NCBI GenBank assembly: GCA_021613375.1
Contig: CM038709.1
Span: 35,744,428-35,808,427, forward strand
Source of the DNA: Megaleporinus macrocephalus
Lineage: Eukaryota > Chordata > Actinopteri > Characiformes > Anostomidae
Direction: 5' to 3'
Length of the DNA stretch: 64,000 nt
Each line of letters begins with the position of its first letter. Position 1 is the stretch's first letter. Shown one piece after another: positions 12,455-25,039 of the stretch. The notes under the pieces are model-generated. The model saw only the letters and a list, made by a program, of their open reading frames with translations, made no database searches and was not told where the DNA came from. The position numbers and the translations under genes are program-made.

Positions 12455-13257
12455 GATTTTGGAATGCCAAAAAAGCTCATATATATGTTTTGGGACAGTA
12501 ACACATTACATTTACAGGAGATATTATAGCATCCCATTCTAAATTTATAAGGCACTCGTATGAAGTTCATCCCCCTAAGCAGCTACAACAGCTTCCACTC
12601 CTCTGGGAAGTTTTTTAACATGATACACAAAAGTGTATTTGTGGGAATTTTTGTCTATTAATCCAGAAGAGTATTTGTGAAGTCAGACACTGATGTTGGA
12701 CGAGAGGGACTCACAATCTCTGTTGTAGTTTAGATTCAAGATTCAAGAGTTTTATTGTCATTTATCTCAAAGGTGTTTAATAGGATTATGGCTCTGTGTG
12801 CCCTTGGTATGCCCTCCATGTGAGCCAAGGTATTGCACACCAAACTCATCCTAATTGAACTTGTGCACTTGTACACAGTCATGCTGAACCAGAACTGTTT
12901 CCACAAGGTTGGAGGCGTAGAATCGTCCAAAATGACTTGGTAGACTGAACCCTTAAGATGTATCTTCCCTGGAAGTAAGGGGCCTAGGCCAACCCATGAA
13001 AAATTTAGCTGAGTTGTTGTGGTTCCTAAATGCTTCCCCTTCAATAATATCACTCACAGTTCATGGTGGAATATCTAGGAGGGAGGAAATTTCACAAACT
13101 GACTCGTTGTGTGCTGTTGCAATACCATATTCAAATTTGGTGAGCTCTTCTAAACAAACCATTTTTCAAGCGTTTTGGAAAGGCGAACTTCATGGCAAGT
13201 ACTTCAGTGAAACACTTGAATTTAATAATTAAGAGATGCTTTTGTCTATTTAGTGTA
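12455..13257 (-). mobile_element. Internally deleted Tc1/mariner element (minus strand)
   Basis: Read on the minus strand this is another copy of the same Tc1 family as 11380-12010, in opposite orientation. Recognisable pieces on the plus strand are CAGCTTCCACTCCTCTGGGA (transposase C-terminus), GTCAGACACTGATGTTGGAC, and TTTGTCTATTTAGTGTA at 13241-13257, which is a TIR-like end. A LINE-tail-like word (TCAAGAGTTTTATTGTCAT, about 12742-12760) interrupts it. Only about 800 bp of the usual length remain. Confidence 0.75.
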
Positions 13258-14195
13258 CATCAGCATATATTACTTAAGTGACTTAACACTAAAAAAAGTT
13301 AAGTGAACACAGGTTCACCCTCCACAAAGTGCCTAGTGAAATAGGATTTTTGCCATTGTTCAGTTCAAGAGTCTGTAGGTGTAGCATGCATACTTCAATG
13401 AAGAGGAAAGCTGTGCCATGGAATTCAAGGACATTCAGATCAATAGACTGCTAAGAAACCAATGTGTTTGCATCTAGCTTTTTATGCATTTTTGTAGACT
13501 TTAAATTCCACTGGTGCTCTCCTCATTGCCGACCATCAGCGTTATTACCACCATCTTCACGACCGGAGTCGATAACCACAGCTACATCTTTGCAAAGCGC
13601 ATAGATGGTGTCATTCCAAACGCAAGTGCGACCACGTGCCGTTTTATAAATCATTTCATCACATCGCAGCCAGCTATCTCCTGCTCGGGTTGGTGAAATC
13701 CCCTGTGGAAAATACTGGGGGAGTTGACATGGCAACTGGAGCCCTGTGGTTTCATTATAAGGAAAAAGTCTCGCTCCAGTGCAGTGCTGCCAGGGTATGG
13801 CTAGCGAGGGTAATGAAGGAGGGCTGCCTGGGGATCAGCGAGAAGGTCACATCTCAGGGGGCTAGCAGTGTTTGAGTCTTCCCGCAGCATGGGAGTCCTT
13901 AATGATGCGGGTGTTTGGAGACGCTCCCTAAGGTTCCTCTGGCCACGGCTCACTTGCTGGATATCTTCTGGACCTGCCTGTGAGCTGTGTGTGGGTTTTG
14001 TATGTATTGCATTGACAAATGCCATAGATTCACCCATTTGGCACAAACTGCACATAAACATTCATGCTAAGTAGATACAGTAACATCAATGTTCTGGATG
14101 TCGCAGGTTCACCATTTATTGCCCTCTTCCAATGGCTTGAACATAAAACAACAGCAGCAGCTTACAGTCATGTTCAGAACTTTTCTCTTCTACTG
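13258..14195. other. Intergenic DNA, no gene seen
   Basis: Part of this (about 13500-13950) is less AT-rich and open in several frames on both strands, but frames overlap without splice signals or recognisable domains. I do not call a gene. Confidence 0.4.
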
Positions 14196-14296
<101 letters not shown>

Positions 14297-14299
14297 CTA

Positions 14300-15240
14300 A
14301 CTCTGCAAGGTGAGTTTATTTATATCGCCCCTTTTATACACAGTCTGTGTGCTTGAAAAATAAGAAAATATAAAGATAATTCAAATGAAAACATGATTGA
14401 AACAATTAAAACAGTAGATTTGAAAGAGATGAAATCACTGCATTAACCTATAATGAAAATTAGAATTATAATTATATAATTATAGAATTATAGAATTAGA
14501 ATTATAAAGTGGCATTTACAGGAGAGAAGTGCAGCATAAAAGCTAAATGCTGATTGTCCATGGTTAGACTTTACTTTTTTTACTTTTAGGGCTAACTGAC
14601 TATTTCATAATGACCTGAGAGTTCTGCTCAGCTCATATCACTGCAGCATTTTAGATACATAAATTGGTCCTACAATTATGAGCCAGTAATATTACCTTAC
14701 AGTCTATTTTGTAACATAATGGTATCCAGTGTAAGGATTTAAGAATAAGGGGGTCTTGTTCTCTTCTTTTAGTCCTCGTGACTCTGGCAGCTGCATTATG
14801 AATCAACTGAAGCTGTTTGTCTACTTTGGGAGTCCAGTTAGGAGACTGCTACAGTTGGAAATAAAGATGTGGAAGTTATTCTAGCTCTGGTTTAGTCAGA
14901 AAATCTCTCATCTAATAAGGAGATTAAATGCTGAAAAATTGATAAAAGTGATTAGTATTTTATTTAGTGACTGCTAGATCTGAGCTTTTAGTCAGTCAAT
15001 TAATACAAAAATGTGGCTATTGCAGAATAAAATGTTTATATTTACTCAGCTAAACAAAGTCAAGGGGACCAAAGTCATTTGGGAAGTAAATCTGAGTACC
15101 ATGTGCATAGCTGTGATGGATTTAACCAAGAGGAAACATGTAAAATAAGTAAAATTAGACTGACCCAAGAATCAAGCCCTGGGGTACATCATGAGTCACT
15201 GGCACAGAAACATATAATTATAATATTAATCGGTTAAACT
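14300..15240 (-). repeat. Degenerate LINE-like 3' region
   Basis: It starts with GAGTTTATTTATATCGCC, a tail-like word common at LINE 3' ends in fish. It continues through GTATCCAGTGTAAGGATTTA, CCTCGTGACTCTGGCAGCTG and AGTCCAGTTAGGAGACTGCT, which I recognise as antisense of a repeated LINE-derived sequence with the same layout as the L2 copies at 20.7 and 32.0 kb. There is no intact frame. Confidence 0.4.
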
Positions 15241-15539
15241 GAACAAACAAATATATATTGTGCACTAATATATACAAAATGTAATTTAATCATGGGTCAC
15301 ACATTCAAAAATTTGCATATGACTATGTACCTATAAGGCAATAATATCTCTGGCATTGAAGTATCACTCTCTTGCAGTAAATTTCTCATTAACAGCAGAA
15401 AAATGCAATACAAGAGAAAAAAACAGCTTATAATTTAGTCCAAGATATTATTTGTAACCAAAAGTAAAAAGAAATTCAATCAGTTAACAATACTCAATGC
15501 ATCCATTGATTTGCTATGATAATTAAGGTTGTTCTTAAC

Positions 15540-15900
15540 AGTTGAACCATGTTTTATTTCCCTTCAGACGGCCAGATGGGGAGCAAACCGCTGGTCCACA
15601 CTTTCATCTGCAGCTGTTTATTTGCTAAGCAAAAAGAAAATGAGTCTCTAATGTTCTTTTTGGATATTGTAGGCGTGTGAGTAAAACCAGAAAAAGAACC
15701 TTGGGCTCTATTGCATTTAAGCAGGTATCTGATTTCACCTTTGATTATTAATGAGACTTACTCAAGAGAGAAATTGAGCTTTTGGGTGGTCCTGTGGACA
15801 CAATGCTTCAACTTGTGGTCTTTTAGGAACTGAAAAGCCCAGGTGTTTCATTTTGGACATTTTTTTAAAAAGCTGCTTGAGTTTCTCAACAAAGAGTTAG
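15540..15900. promoter_or_regulatory. Candidate conserved non-coding element
   Basis: A repeat-free, moderately GC block in AT-rich surroundings. It has GCAGCTGTTTATTTGC (E-box plus forkhead-like word), CCTTTGATTATTAATGAGA (TCF-like plus homeodomain core) and GGCCAGATGGGG. No coding frame. The call is inference from texture and motif density only. Confidence 0.3.
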
Positions 15901-17224
15901 GCCTGTGTTCACATAGCTCCAAGACTTGTGTTAAGTTACCACAAATATCACATAAAATGATCATTTCACCATTTCACTTCAGGCATATTCCTGCTCATCT
16001 ATCATTGTGATAGTCCAGTAAAAAATTGGAAAAAAAAATATATCCTCCCATATTTAATGATTTATGGTGAAATTGTTGATAATTGAGTTTTATTTTCTTG
16101 TTACATAAGAAGCGTAATTATTTCTTTGCGTGTGATTTTTTGCCAGTTCCCTGAAATACACAAATTTAAACATCATATGTTATAGTAGCAATTACGTTAG
16201 CCACAGCTTTGCAAACATTACTCTGTTCAGTAAAAAAAAATGTCGTTTGAAAACAGAATAAACACACATACAAGAGACTGATGCTTTGAGTAAACTGTTG
16301 TATTGTAAAACACATAATGATAATCTCTTTCCATAATGTAACTAATCTGACAAATGGACCATAAAAAAATGTAGCACGAAAAAAATAAATGTAGCACGAA
16401 AAAAAATGTGAACAATTTTACTGCGTGTGATACTTCCTGTTTTTGTTGGAAAGCACTGCATGGCTGCAAAAAATGAAAAATTTTGTGCAACAGTGATTTG
16501 ACATATACAACCACTTTGTGCATTGCTAGTTTAGATGTACTGTGAGCTTTTGCAACTGAAATCTGTATGTCGCTACAGCGAAAGAGTTAGTATGAACTTA
16601 ACACCCCAACTTATGTTCAAACTTACTTTCAGCTGATGCAACTTGCTGCTGGATCCTAAAACAGTGTATGTGAAATGGTGTTCTTAAAAATGAAAGCGAT
16701 CCTACTGGAAAATAAAGGGGATAAAACCAAAGGTAGCAGAGAGCATGTTTGCAAAATCTGTATACAAGCACATAGTTCAGGTGTAGGTGTAGACCAAAAC
16801 CAATGAAAGTCAGATTGGGGTTGATATCCTGAAAACTGCAGGAAAAAAAGACTGGCCAAAAAAAATAATACAGCAGAATAATAATAAATCTTAAGAAGAA
16901 CTTTAGTGGGAATGTGCTGATTCAATTACACTTATAAATATTTGGTGTTTTAACTCTCCAAGGAGGAGAAAATGGCTGCTGGGTTAATGTGACCTATAAG
17001 TAGTCCCAGCTAGTGGAAAAACAGTAAAGAAAACTAATTCTATATTTACCTAACTGAGATGAATTAGAACACAGTAGATGGGAGAACTTTTCAAGAAAAA
17101 TATGTGTTTGGGTTGGGTAAACTTTAGTTTAGTTAAAGTACCACAGAATGTGTTTATTTAGTCTTTTAAATTGTACATTGATGTTCTACATGGAAACATA
17201 TACATATATGTGAAGGAATGTGAC

Positions 17225-17610
17225 CTTAGTCGTGGTAAAAAAAAGCCCAGATGCGGTTTTACATGCCCATTTGCACTCTATAGTTTGATCCTGAAAGAGA
17301 GCTCTGCTCTCATTGGCTAGTGCGAAGCAAGACACTGCAATGATCACAATGAAGCAGCTTGTTGAAATAGATCAAATTAAAATGGAGCTTCTTGTAAATA
17401 AGCTCAATCCTGTATTTATGCTATTTAGTTAGCTATGCTAATTACGTGGAGCTTGTTATTAGCTAACGATCAAAGCTGCCCGATATTGTCCAAGGCTTGA
17501 GAAACTGTCTGGAGTGAAATGTGCAGACTGTGGATTAAAGCTGTCAATGATCCTGTTAATGATGTGACAGCTGAAGTTTACATTCCACCCTAAATTTACA
17601 GTGTATACAG
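17225..17610 (+). repeat. Dispersed repeat family, copy 1
   Basis: Shares ordered words with 19785-20295 and, inverted, with 58000-58480: GAGCTCTGCTCTCATTGG, a GACACTGCAATGATCACA-like segment, TTAGCTA-rich middle, CTGTCTGGAGTGAAATGTGCAG, and a CATTCCACC end. It looks like a non-autonomous DNA transposon whose ends resemble CCACCTTAA/TTAAGGTGG. I do not know the family. Confidence 0.5.
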
Positions 17611-17749
17611 TTTAGAATTGGTATAACTTTACATGACCTTTATACCCTCACCTGCCATTATGTCATTGTTATACCCCTAATCAGTGACGTTGCCCATTAT
17701 TCTAACCTTGACTACACTCTCCATCCACTCTCTGTCTCTCTCTCTTACA

Positions 17750-17751
<2 letters not shown>

Positions 17752-17781
<30 letters not shown>
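17752..17781. repeat. (TC)n microsatellite
   Basis: Fifteen TC repeats within a longer pyrimidine-rich stretch (about 17717-17810). Confidence 0.9.
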
Positions 17782-17785
<4 letters not shown>

Positions 17786-18184
17786 CTCTGTATTTCTTTC
17801 TCTCCCCCCAGAACAGCACAGACCCGTCACATTAAGTCGACCGGAACTCAGACACGGTTAGTCACATGAGCGCCACTGTGCCCCGCCACACTGCTCACAC
17901 AGCTGCTGGCTGCTCCCTGAGCCAATCAGCTGTCACCATGGTTTACAGGCGGCACAGAAGACTATCGATGGCAGTAAAAATAACAGCACCTCTGGCTAGC
18001 TGCCACTCAGTTGGAATGGGCTGGCTGGAGAGGAGAGGAAGAGTGAAGACTGGGGTAAGGAAACTAGGCTAATGAGGTAACAATAAGGGAGCATAGTAGT
18101 AATAATAAAACTATAAAGTTAAAAACTATAAAACTATAGTGTGTTATAATTGTTATTATTTTTCATTAGGTCAACAATGAGAAG

Positions 18185-18520
18185 TACAGCACTGTGCAAA
18201 ATTCAGGGCCCACTCTTCATGTATACTTATTCATGCTGTTTAAGAAAACAACAGAAAACATGTTACAGGAAATTACACAGAATCCTCAACAAATATAATA
18301 TGAGATGTTTGAGTTAATATAAACTGTTATTATTGTAACAATCTTTACTTTTATTACAACTTTTTTCAGGAGACTTACTTTCAGTTCCTTAAAGAGACAC
18401 ATTTCCAAAGTTTAGTCTTTGGAGATTGAAGTTGGCTTAGCATTTTCTGCTTCTCACCATCCAAATGACTCTAAACACATTCAGTGATGTTGAGGCCTGG
18501 ACTCTGGGGTGGTCAGCGGA
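18185..18520 (-). repeat. Tc1/mariner relic, second type
   Basis: Begins with GCACTGTGCAAAATTCAGG, resembling the GTGCAAAAGTC terminus of a common fish mariner. Near the right it contains CATTCAGTGATGTTGAGGCC and TGGACTCTGGGGTGG, the antisense of a degenerate PQSPDLNI transposase motif. Frame not intact. Confidence 0.5.
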
Positions 18521-19784
18521 TTTTTCTGGAAATACCAGCAGGTTCTTTTTTCCTCATCAGCGGTTTTTCATGCCCAGTCTCTGAGCTGCATGGCCCCAAA
18601 AAGATGGTAAAAATCTGTAAAGCTAATCTACTTGAAGCAGATCTCCAGTTAAATCTCTCCATCTCACTTGTTTTGACGCAGTGCTTAATCATGCTAGCTG
18701 CATCTTCTAAAGCTTCTTCACATAACTGAAAACATGACAATTTTTACAGCCAATATTTCATAAATGTGCATAATTTTTGTGCTGCGTTTAAATGAAAGCC
18801 TTCATGGCTACACAGTGAAAGGATGGACAGAAGCACCTGTAGATGTTTTTAGACCTGAAGCAAGAGTGAAGCTTGATGTCCTCCTCTCTGTCACATGGTT
18901 TTAAGTACTGTTTATCTAATAGTAATAGTGTTCAAGGTCTGCCAGGGTTTCCAGGTGGTTGTTAATAGTGCCATATTGTTTGTACATCCAGAAAAATTAA
19001 CAAATTGTACAAAATGCCTTTTAAAACTGGACATTAAAGAAACAAAGGGTTGAGTTCATGCTTTAGTCTTTTTTTCTGTATTTTATATTTTCACTTTCTC
19101 AGTCTTAATGTTAGACACCTGACATATTTTTAAAGCAATGGGTGTTACAATATAGGAGAAGAAGTATACAATAAAGGAACAATTTCTGCCTGGTAGTTCA
19201 ACCTTCAAAGTGTCTGTACTAAAAGCGCTGAATATAGAAAGCTATGAAAGATGAAAGAGTAAAAGAGTGAACGACTCCAGCTTCCACAGCTGATGGCTGG
19301 ATTACAGTTATCTTTCTCACTCACGTTGGTGGAATTACGTGTTCATAATAGGTGTTCATAATAGTTAGCTTTGTCCTCCCTGACTTCAGAAGAGCACCAG
19401 TTTCAATCACTGAACATGGAGAACAAAGGATGGAAATACATCTTGTCAGACATTGTGATGAGAGCATTTAGCAGAGTTTCATTCACATTATGCCTTGTGA
19501 ACTCAGGTGTGTAAATGTCTTCCAACGCCAGAGGGCATTATATCAGTTGGGGTATATGACCTTAATGTGGGTAGCTGCCTCTTTCTCTTCTGCTGTTAAT
19601 GGACTTAAATTATGAATTCTTTGTGATAATGGGAGATGAATAATCCAGCTGAAGAGGAAGATCATAGCTCAGTTTTTTACCAATGGCATGGTTCAACAGA
19701 GGAAGAGCCTCATATGAATCCAAAGATATCTCTAAGAAAGCAGACTTTTGTTGCAGATGATTCTATATCTGAAATAAAATGAGG
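18521..19784. other. Intergenic DNA, no gene seen
   Basis: AT-rich with only short, overlapping ORFs on both strands around 18484-18740. No motif or exon recognised. Confidence 0.45.
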
Positions 19785-20295
19785 TGTTTTCCCTTTTGTA
19801 GTGAGCTCATGAATAATTTGATGAGCTCTGCTCTGATTGACTGGCTTATAGTGAGACACTGTGATGATCACACATAAATAAAATATTAAAATAAAAATAT
19901 AAAATAAAATAAAATTTAGTTAACTAAGCTGATTGATTAACTTGCTAGTATAGACTAACTAACTACATACTAACTACATGTTTTTGATCTTGACATCAAC
20001 ACAAAGTAAATTAAAGTTGTTGCTCAAAGATTAAAGATGATTTGCTTTAACCAGGCAAACAGTGGTACAATCACATGGCATGGGGTTGTGATGCTAATAA
20101 AGATGGAACTGCTCTCTTTTGGCTCTTTTAAGTGTCAAATGCTGACCAAAGTATTGTCCCAGGTTTAAGGAACTTTCTGGAGTAAATTTTGCAGCCATTG
20201 AAATAAAGTTGTTTGGGATTCTGTTAAGATGGAGATGAAGTTGCTTTTCGCCAGCTTGTTTTGCAAACATTCCACCTTAAATGGTGCTGTAGTTG
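19785..20295 (+). repeat. Dispersed repeat family, copy 2
   Basis: Matches copy 1 in order: GAGCTCTGCTCTGATTGACT, GACACTGTGATGATCACA, TTAACTAAGCTGATT, AACTTTCTGGAGTAAATTTTGCAG and ACATTCCACCTTAAATGG at the end. Diverged by many indels. Confidence 0.5.
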
Positions 20296-20454
20296 CACTC
20301 TGTATGTCGGTACAAACTGTAGCATTTAAGGTACAATTATACATTTGAGTAATAATTTGGTAAATGGGAAGCAACTTTAGTCTTGTTTAATAATAAACCT
20401 CAACCATATACTGCTGAAAATTTGCCTCCTCGGGAAAGGAACAAAAAATACTGA

Positions 20455-21330
20455 CTTTACATTTACATTTACAGCATTTAGCAGCCGCTCTTATCCAGAA
20501 CGACTTACATAAGTAGATGTTTGTTCCACCATCAAGGTGCCAGGATAGAGAAGAGTCTTGTCGCTTGTCATCCATGAATCTTGAGGGATGGCGGGTCAAG
20601 CTGAGTCGTACTTGAAGCTCAAAGGGCTCGAGGTGCAGATATGGAGGAGCTGATCCATTCTTGCCTTTGTAGGCAAGCATCAGAGTTTTAAATTGAATGC
20701 GAGCTGCTACAGGAAGCCAGTAAAAGGAGCGCAGCAGTGGAGTGACATAAGTGAATTTGGGAAGATTGAAGAGGAGCCATGCTGGTGTATTTGGGATCAG
20801 TTGCAAGGACCTGATGGCCTGCAGAGGAAGACCAGCCAGGAGAAAGTTGCAGTAGTCAAGCCTTGAAATGACAAGAGACTGGACGAGCACCTAGGAGGTC
20901 TCCTGAAAGCAAAAAGGTTGAATACGTCAGACATTGTAGAGAATATCTGCATGACCGAGTCAGGGTCATAATATAGGCCGAGAACGATAACTGGACATCC
21001 AGAATCACACCAAGGTTTCTTGCATTTTCAGATGGAACAGTCAAAGTTTTCAAATGACAAGGCAAGATCCTGCTGAGGACCTGGAGTTTCAGGGATGAAC
21101 AGCAGCTCAGTCTTGCTAGGATTGAGCTTCAAGTGATGAGCTGTCATCCATGAAGAGATGTCAGTCAAACATTCCAATATGCGACTGCCAACCTGAGTAT
21201 CACATGGTGGGAAGGAAAGCATTAGTTGAGTTTCATCAGCATAGCAGTGGTGAATGAAACCATAAGAGGTAATTACATCACCAAAAGAACGGGTATAGAG
21301 TCCTCTTGGTGACAACTCCTTCACAGCCTG
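20455..21330 (-). pseudogene. L2-like LINE, 3' part of reverse transcriptase ORF and tail
   Basis: On the minus strand three open pieces in different frames follow the order of an L2/CR1-type reverse transcriptase C-terminus. At 21324-21028 is FIHHCYADETQL (active-site YADD altered to YADE) then WMTAHHLKLNPSKTELLFIP. At 21065-20856 is SENARNLGVILDVQLSF. At 20890-20387 is LVISRLDYCNFLLAGLP then FYWLPVAARIQFKTLMLAYK. The 3' tail reads, on the plus strand, CATTTACATTTACAGCATTT (from about 20458), the shared L2/SINE tail. Frameshifts and a 5' truncation make it inactive. Confidence 0.85.
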
Positions 21331-21339
21331 GAATAATAT

Positions 21340-22504
21340 GCTGCTTCACAGTCTGTCTTTTTTCATTGCTGTTGCTTTGTTGTTATTGTTTTGTGGGCTG
21401 GAATATAAGCTGATGAACATAAATTTTGGGGGTGAAAGTATGAATGAGCCTGTTACGTAACAGTTTAGGATTTTGGAATTGCCCAGTTTTACATCCCTCT
21501 TTTGTAAATGCAGGATTTTCATTTGAAGGAGGAACAAAAGTGTTTCAGATTAACAGCATATCAGTTTTTCATTCTGTGGCACTTTTGATTGATTGCACAT
21601 TTTGTTCCTTGCCTGGCTCATTGCAGACTGGTGATTTGACTAAAGTTTTTCCGATGTGACTTTCTTATTCTGTGGCTGTTCCTTGGAAAAAAACTGTCTA
21701 TTAGACATTTATTAGGCATTTATCTTAAAATAACCTGTTTAATTTTTTTAGAATTGTGATTAGGGGTGTCAACTTAATCTTATAGCAATTTGGAAGAGTG
21801 GGCAGGAAGAACCTCCAGTGATTCTTCAGTTATAATCTTGCAGCAAAGTACATGTATACTCTTTCAGCAAAGAGACACAATGGAGTGAAATGATGCATCA
21901 TACCACCTTTAAAGTGGTGGAATAGTATCATCCATAAACCCCCTAGATTTTTGTCTTTGATTAAAGACTTTATCTGAGCCCTGACTAAATTAGACTTTGC
22001 AAAGGAGACAAAGCTTTTCTGATCAATAATGGTGGCCACAATTTGCCATCTAATATAGTTAAAAATATAGACTGAAACGTCAGGTAACACTGACCATTTC
22101 AAGACAATATGTTACTCCAACTCCTAGACCGGGTGGTCCTTATATTACCACTGCATATAATGCTGTTAATGTAAGTAAAAATCAGAATGACAGAATTCTC
22201 AGTTCTCTCGGTTCTCTATTCTCTGCCAATTCATTGAGCCTTAGCAATTAAGGGTGGTGAATTGTGAATCTTAGATATAACATTTGAGAGTTTGCATTAG
22301 TTAAAAGTTAATTGCAAACAGCTGTAGCCTGTATTTTCTCCTTAAAAATGGGATTATGTGTCAGTTGATACGCAATGTACTGTGAGCAACACTAAGCAAA
22401 GACCAATGAATCTTTAAGAATACCACCAAAGAAATAGATTTTTGTTCTCACTACATCATTGCTTATTTAAAATCTGCAACAGCAACAACAAGAACAACAA
22501 CCAC

Positions 22505-22538
<34 letters not shown>

Positions 22539-22945
22539 GATAGATAGATAGTTTGCCATATCCATTAGTATTTATATATTTAAAAAAAATCCCAAATACT
22601 TTTCCTGTAAGATCTTGGCAAGTCCTCAGCAGCAAAGCTCACACCTGTATATTAACTACATACCTTAAATATTTTGGTCAGGATTCCGGCCATTAACGAT
22701 GGTAAATGATCTGTTACAGGTCTCTGAGCAGAGCTGCACCTCTTTGCTTGTGCTACTTGATCTCGCTGAGTCATTTGACACCATATATCACTCCACTAGA
22801 AGTCTTAATAAATCTTGCTGGGTACAATGGAATGGTCTCATGATTCAGGCCCTCACTGACTGACGAACATATAGATGTATATTTTTGCCACAGCAGACAA
22901 TACCAACTTGAAAATATTGAAGAAGCAAATTGCCAGATTAAATGC
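21340..22945. other. Intergenic DNA, no gene seen
   Basis: AT-rich DNA with short ORFs. Apart from a microsatellite at 22504-22551, nothing recognised. Confidence 0.45.
22504..22551. repeat. Compound (AAT)n(GATA)n microsatellite
   Basis: About 11 AAT repeats followed by three to four GATA repeats. Confidence 0.93.
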
Positions 22946-22946
22946 T

Positions 22947-23234
22947 CCTAATATACCATCCTATTATCGTCACTGTCCAATGAAAACCATGTATCTCCAT
23001 TTTTGCTAATTTCAAGTTTTCAACATCATTTGAACACACCAATGGCCGTTTACATTGTGTGACAATTTCATGACGAATGGACCAAGAGAAGTGCTCCAAA
23101 ACAGCTTGGAAAAATTCTGGTTCCATTGACTTACATTGATAGTAAAGTATGTTTTTAGTCTCTCCTGTAAAGTTGCAATTTTGGAGATACTTGTTTTTCA
23201 TTGGACAGCGATGATATTAGGATGGTATATTAGG
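22947..23234. mobile_element. MITE with ~50-bp terminal inverted repeats
   Basis: The left end CCTAATATACCATCCTATTA and following CACTGTCCAATGAAAACCAT are matched, inverted, by GTTTTTCATTGGACAGCGAT and TTAGGATGGTATATTAGG at the right end. Arms of about 50 bp show a few mismatches. No coding capacity (288 bp). A target duplication is not obvious. Confidence 0.8.
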
Positions 23235-23285
23235 GGCATCCAACCTAGCAGTTGGGGTTTGTAGTCTATTTAGATGATCAAGTGC

Positions 23286-23293
23286 CAGTGTTG
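23286..23293. repeat. 8-bp target-site duplication of the hAT element (left copy)
   Basis: CAGTGTTG here is repeated exactly at 24234-24241, directly after the right terminus. Confidence 0.85.
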
Positions 23294-24233
23294 CAGTGTT
23301 AATTTCGTTGACGAAATATTTTCGTCATAGTTTTCGTCAACGAACCTTTTTTTCATGACGAAAAGGAGACGAAAACGAACTAAAATCTACAGAAAGGCTA
23401 AAAACTATGACGAAATTGATTGACATTTTAGTCAACGAATAAAAACGAGACGAACATGTTTGGCAGGGACGACATCCAATCAGAACTGAGTTAGTAAGTT
23501 AATCATACCTACTTCGGCGTGTATGGAGAGGCGGGACAAACCGAGTAGCCGTCAATCAAACGCACACGTACACAAATTTGGTCTAAACCCGGGAAGACTG
23601 TACGAGCCTCTGACCTGTCGCTACTCATGATGGAACTAAGTTATCTAGACAGTGTCAGCAGAGAGAAACAGAGTTTAGCGTTTGTGTTATGCTGAAATTT
23701 ATTTGAATTGCACAATTAAAAATACTTTCATAGTAAAAAGTGATAATTGCAATTAATGTAGATTAGTTAACCACAGAGCATGTAATTTAATTAGATCGAC
23801 AGCACTAGTAACAATTATTAAATAAATAAGAGCAAATAAATAAAAAGGTGATTCAAGGATAAAATAACAGTTGTCTATTATTCACTCTGCAGTTATGGAA
23901 GACCTCAGATGTTGTTTGTTAAATCTCATTTATATGTGTATTGGTCTTTCAAACATGAATAATATTCCATAACTGGCTAATAAATGTTTAATTTCATGTA
24001 AGTATATATAATGATTTAAATAATTGAAGGGAACTGAAAAAAAAGCATTACATTTTACACCCTTTATATTTTAGTAGACTGAAACGACTGTAGATTTAGT
24101 CGACTATATTCTTATGATAATTAGTCGACTAAAACTAGACTAAAACTAAAAATTATTCAGATGACTAAATTATGACTAAAACTAAGTGACATTTTAGTCA
24201 AAAAGTGACATTTTGCTGTCAAAATTAACACTG
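23294..24233. mobile_element. Non-autonomous hAT element with intact ends
   Basis: The element starts CAGTGTTAATTTCG and ends with the reverse complement of CAGTGTTAATTTTG, giving about 14 bp of inverted termini with a CAGTG start typical of hAT. It is flanked by a perfect 8-bp duplication CAGTGTTG (23286-23293 and 24234-24241), the hAT length. Both ends carry many copies of CGAAAA/GACGAAA or TAGTC/GACTAAA motifs in subterminal arrays. No transposase frame lies inside the 940 bp. Confidence 0.88.
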
Positions 24234-24244
24234 CAGTGTTGTCT

Positions 24245-25035
24245 GAGCAAGTTCCAGTCCATAGTCTAGTTTTGACCATATACTGTAAACACTATATTTA
24301 TGACAGTACACAAACCGGCAAATTGTGGTTAACATTACTGAATGGTCTCTAGTTTAGTCAAAACTTGTTTATTTTTTCTTTTCAGACAAAGATCCAGGGG
24401 TGCATGGATACTACAATTCCACCATCACGTTGTAGGTGGAATCCTTTGCTGAGAGGGTATATATGCACCTGCTGTCTGATGATCAAACTGAAGGACCCTG
24501 ATGTGGTCCTTCCTGCCCTCTGGACACAATTGACCATTTTGGAGTCATTTGTATGTGTCATTCAACCCCATGCTGGGATAAAAATTCTTGCATGCACTCT
24601 AGAGATTTTAATGAATCTACTCAACCTTCTGCAAGAACTTTTTATCTTTTTCATGACCTTGCTTAGAAGCTTTCCTCTACCACACAATCAATAATATTAG
24701 CGACTTGCTTATCTCATGTATCTTAGACCTGTATAATATCAGTCCTAACTGCACTGTCCAGAACTGTCCAGATGAGGATGGACTCTCCTTTTGAAGACTG
24801 GTTTGTCTCAATGCTCTTAGGTCAGGCATACACTGTGCAACTTTATTCTGTTTTCAACCCAGACTGATCATTCCTGACTATACATCAGGATCAGGCTGAA
24901 TTTCATTATCATCATTATAATTTATTTGTTGTCTTCCCCATGCTCAAGGATGCTTTACAATAAAAAAAAAAATACAAAAGCAACTAGGTGCATAACACAG
25001 GCTGCTAAACCACAAAGGGGGAGCTGTTTCATGCA
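24245..25035. other. Intergenic DNA, no gene seen
   Basis: Contains a 109-codon plus-strand frame at 24365-24694 (first codon ATG at 24365) whose product has no recognisable domain and no supporting signals; treated as chance. Confidence 0.4.
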
Positions 25036-25039
25036 GCTG

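Noticed and set aside
13514..14074. Cluster of overlapping ORFs on both strands
   Set aside because: No domain, splice signals or frame consistency; likely chance in a less AT-rich stretch.
24365..24694. 109-codon plus-strand frame
   Set aside because: Flanked by AT-rich DNA with no splice or promoter support and no recognisable protein family.
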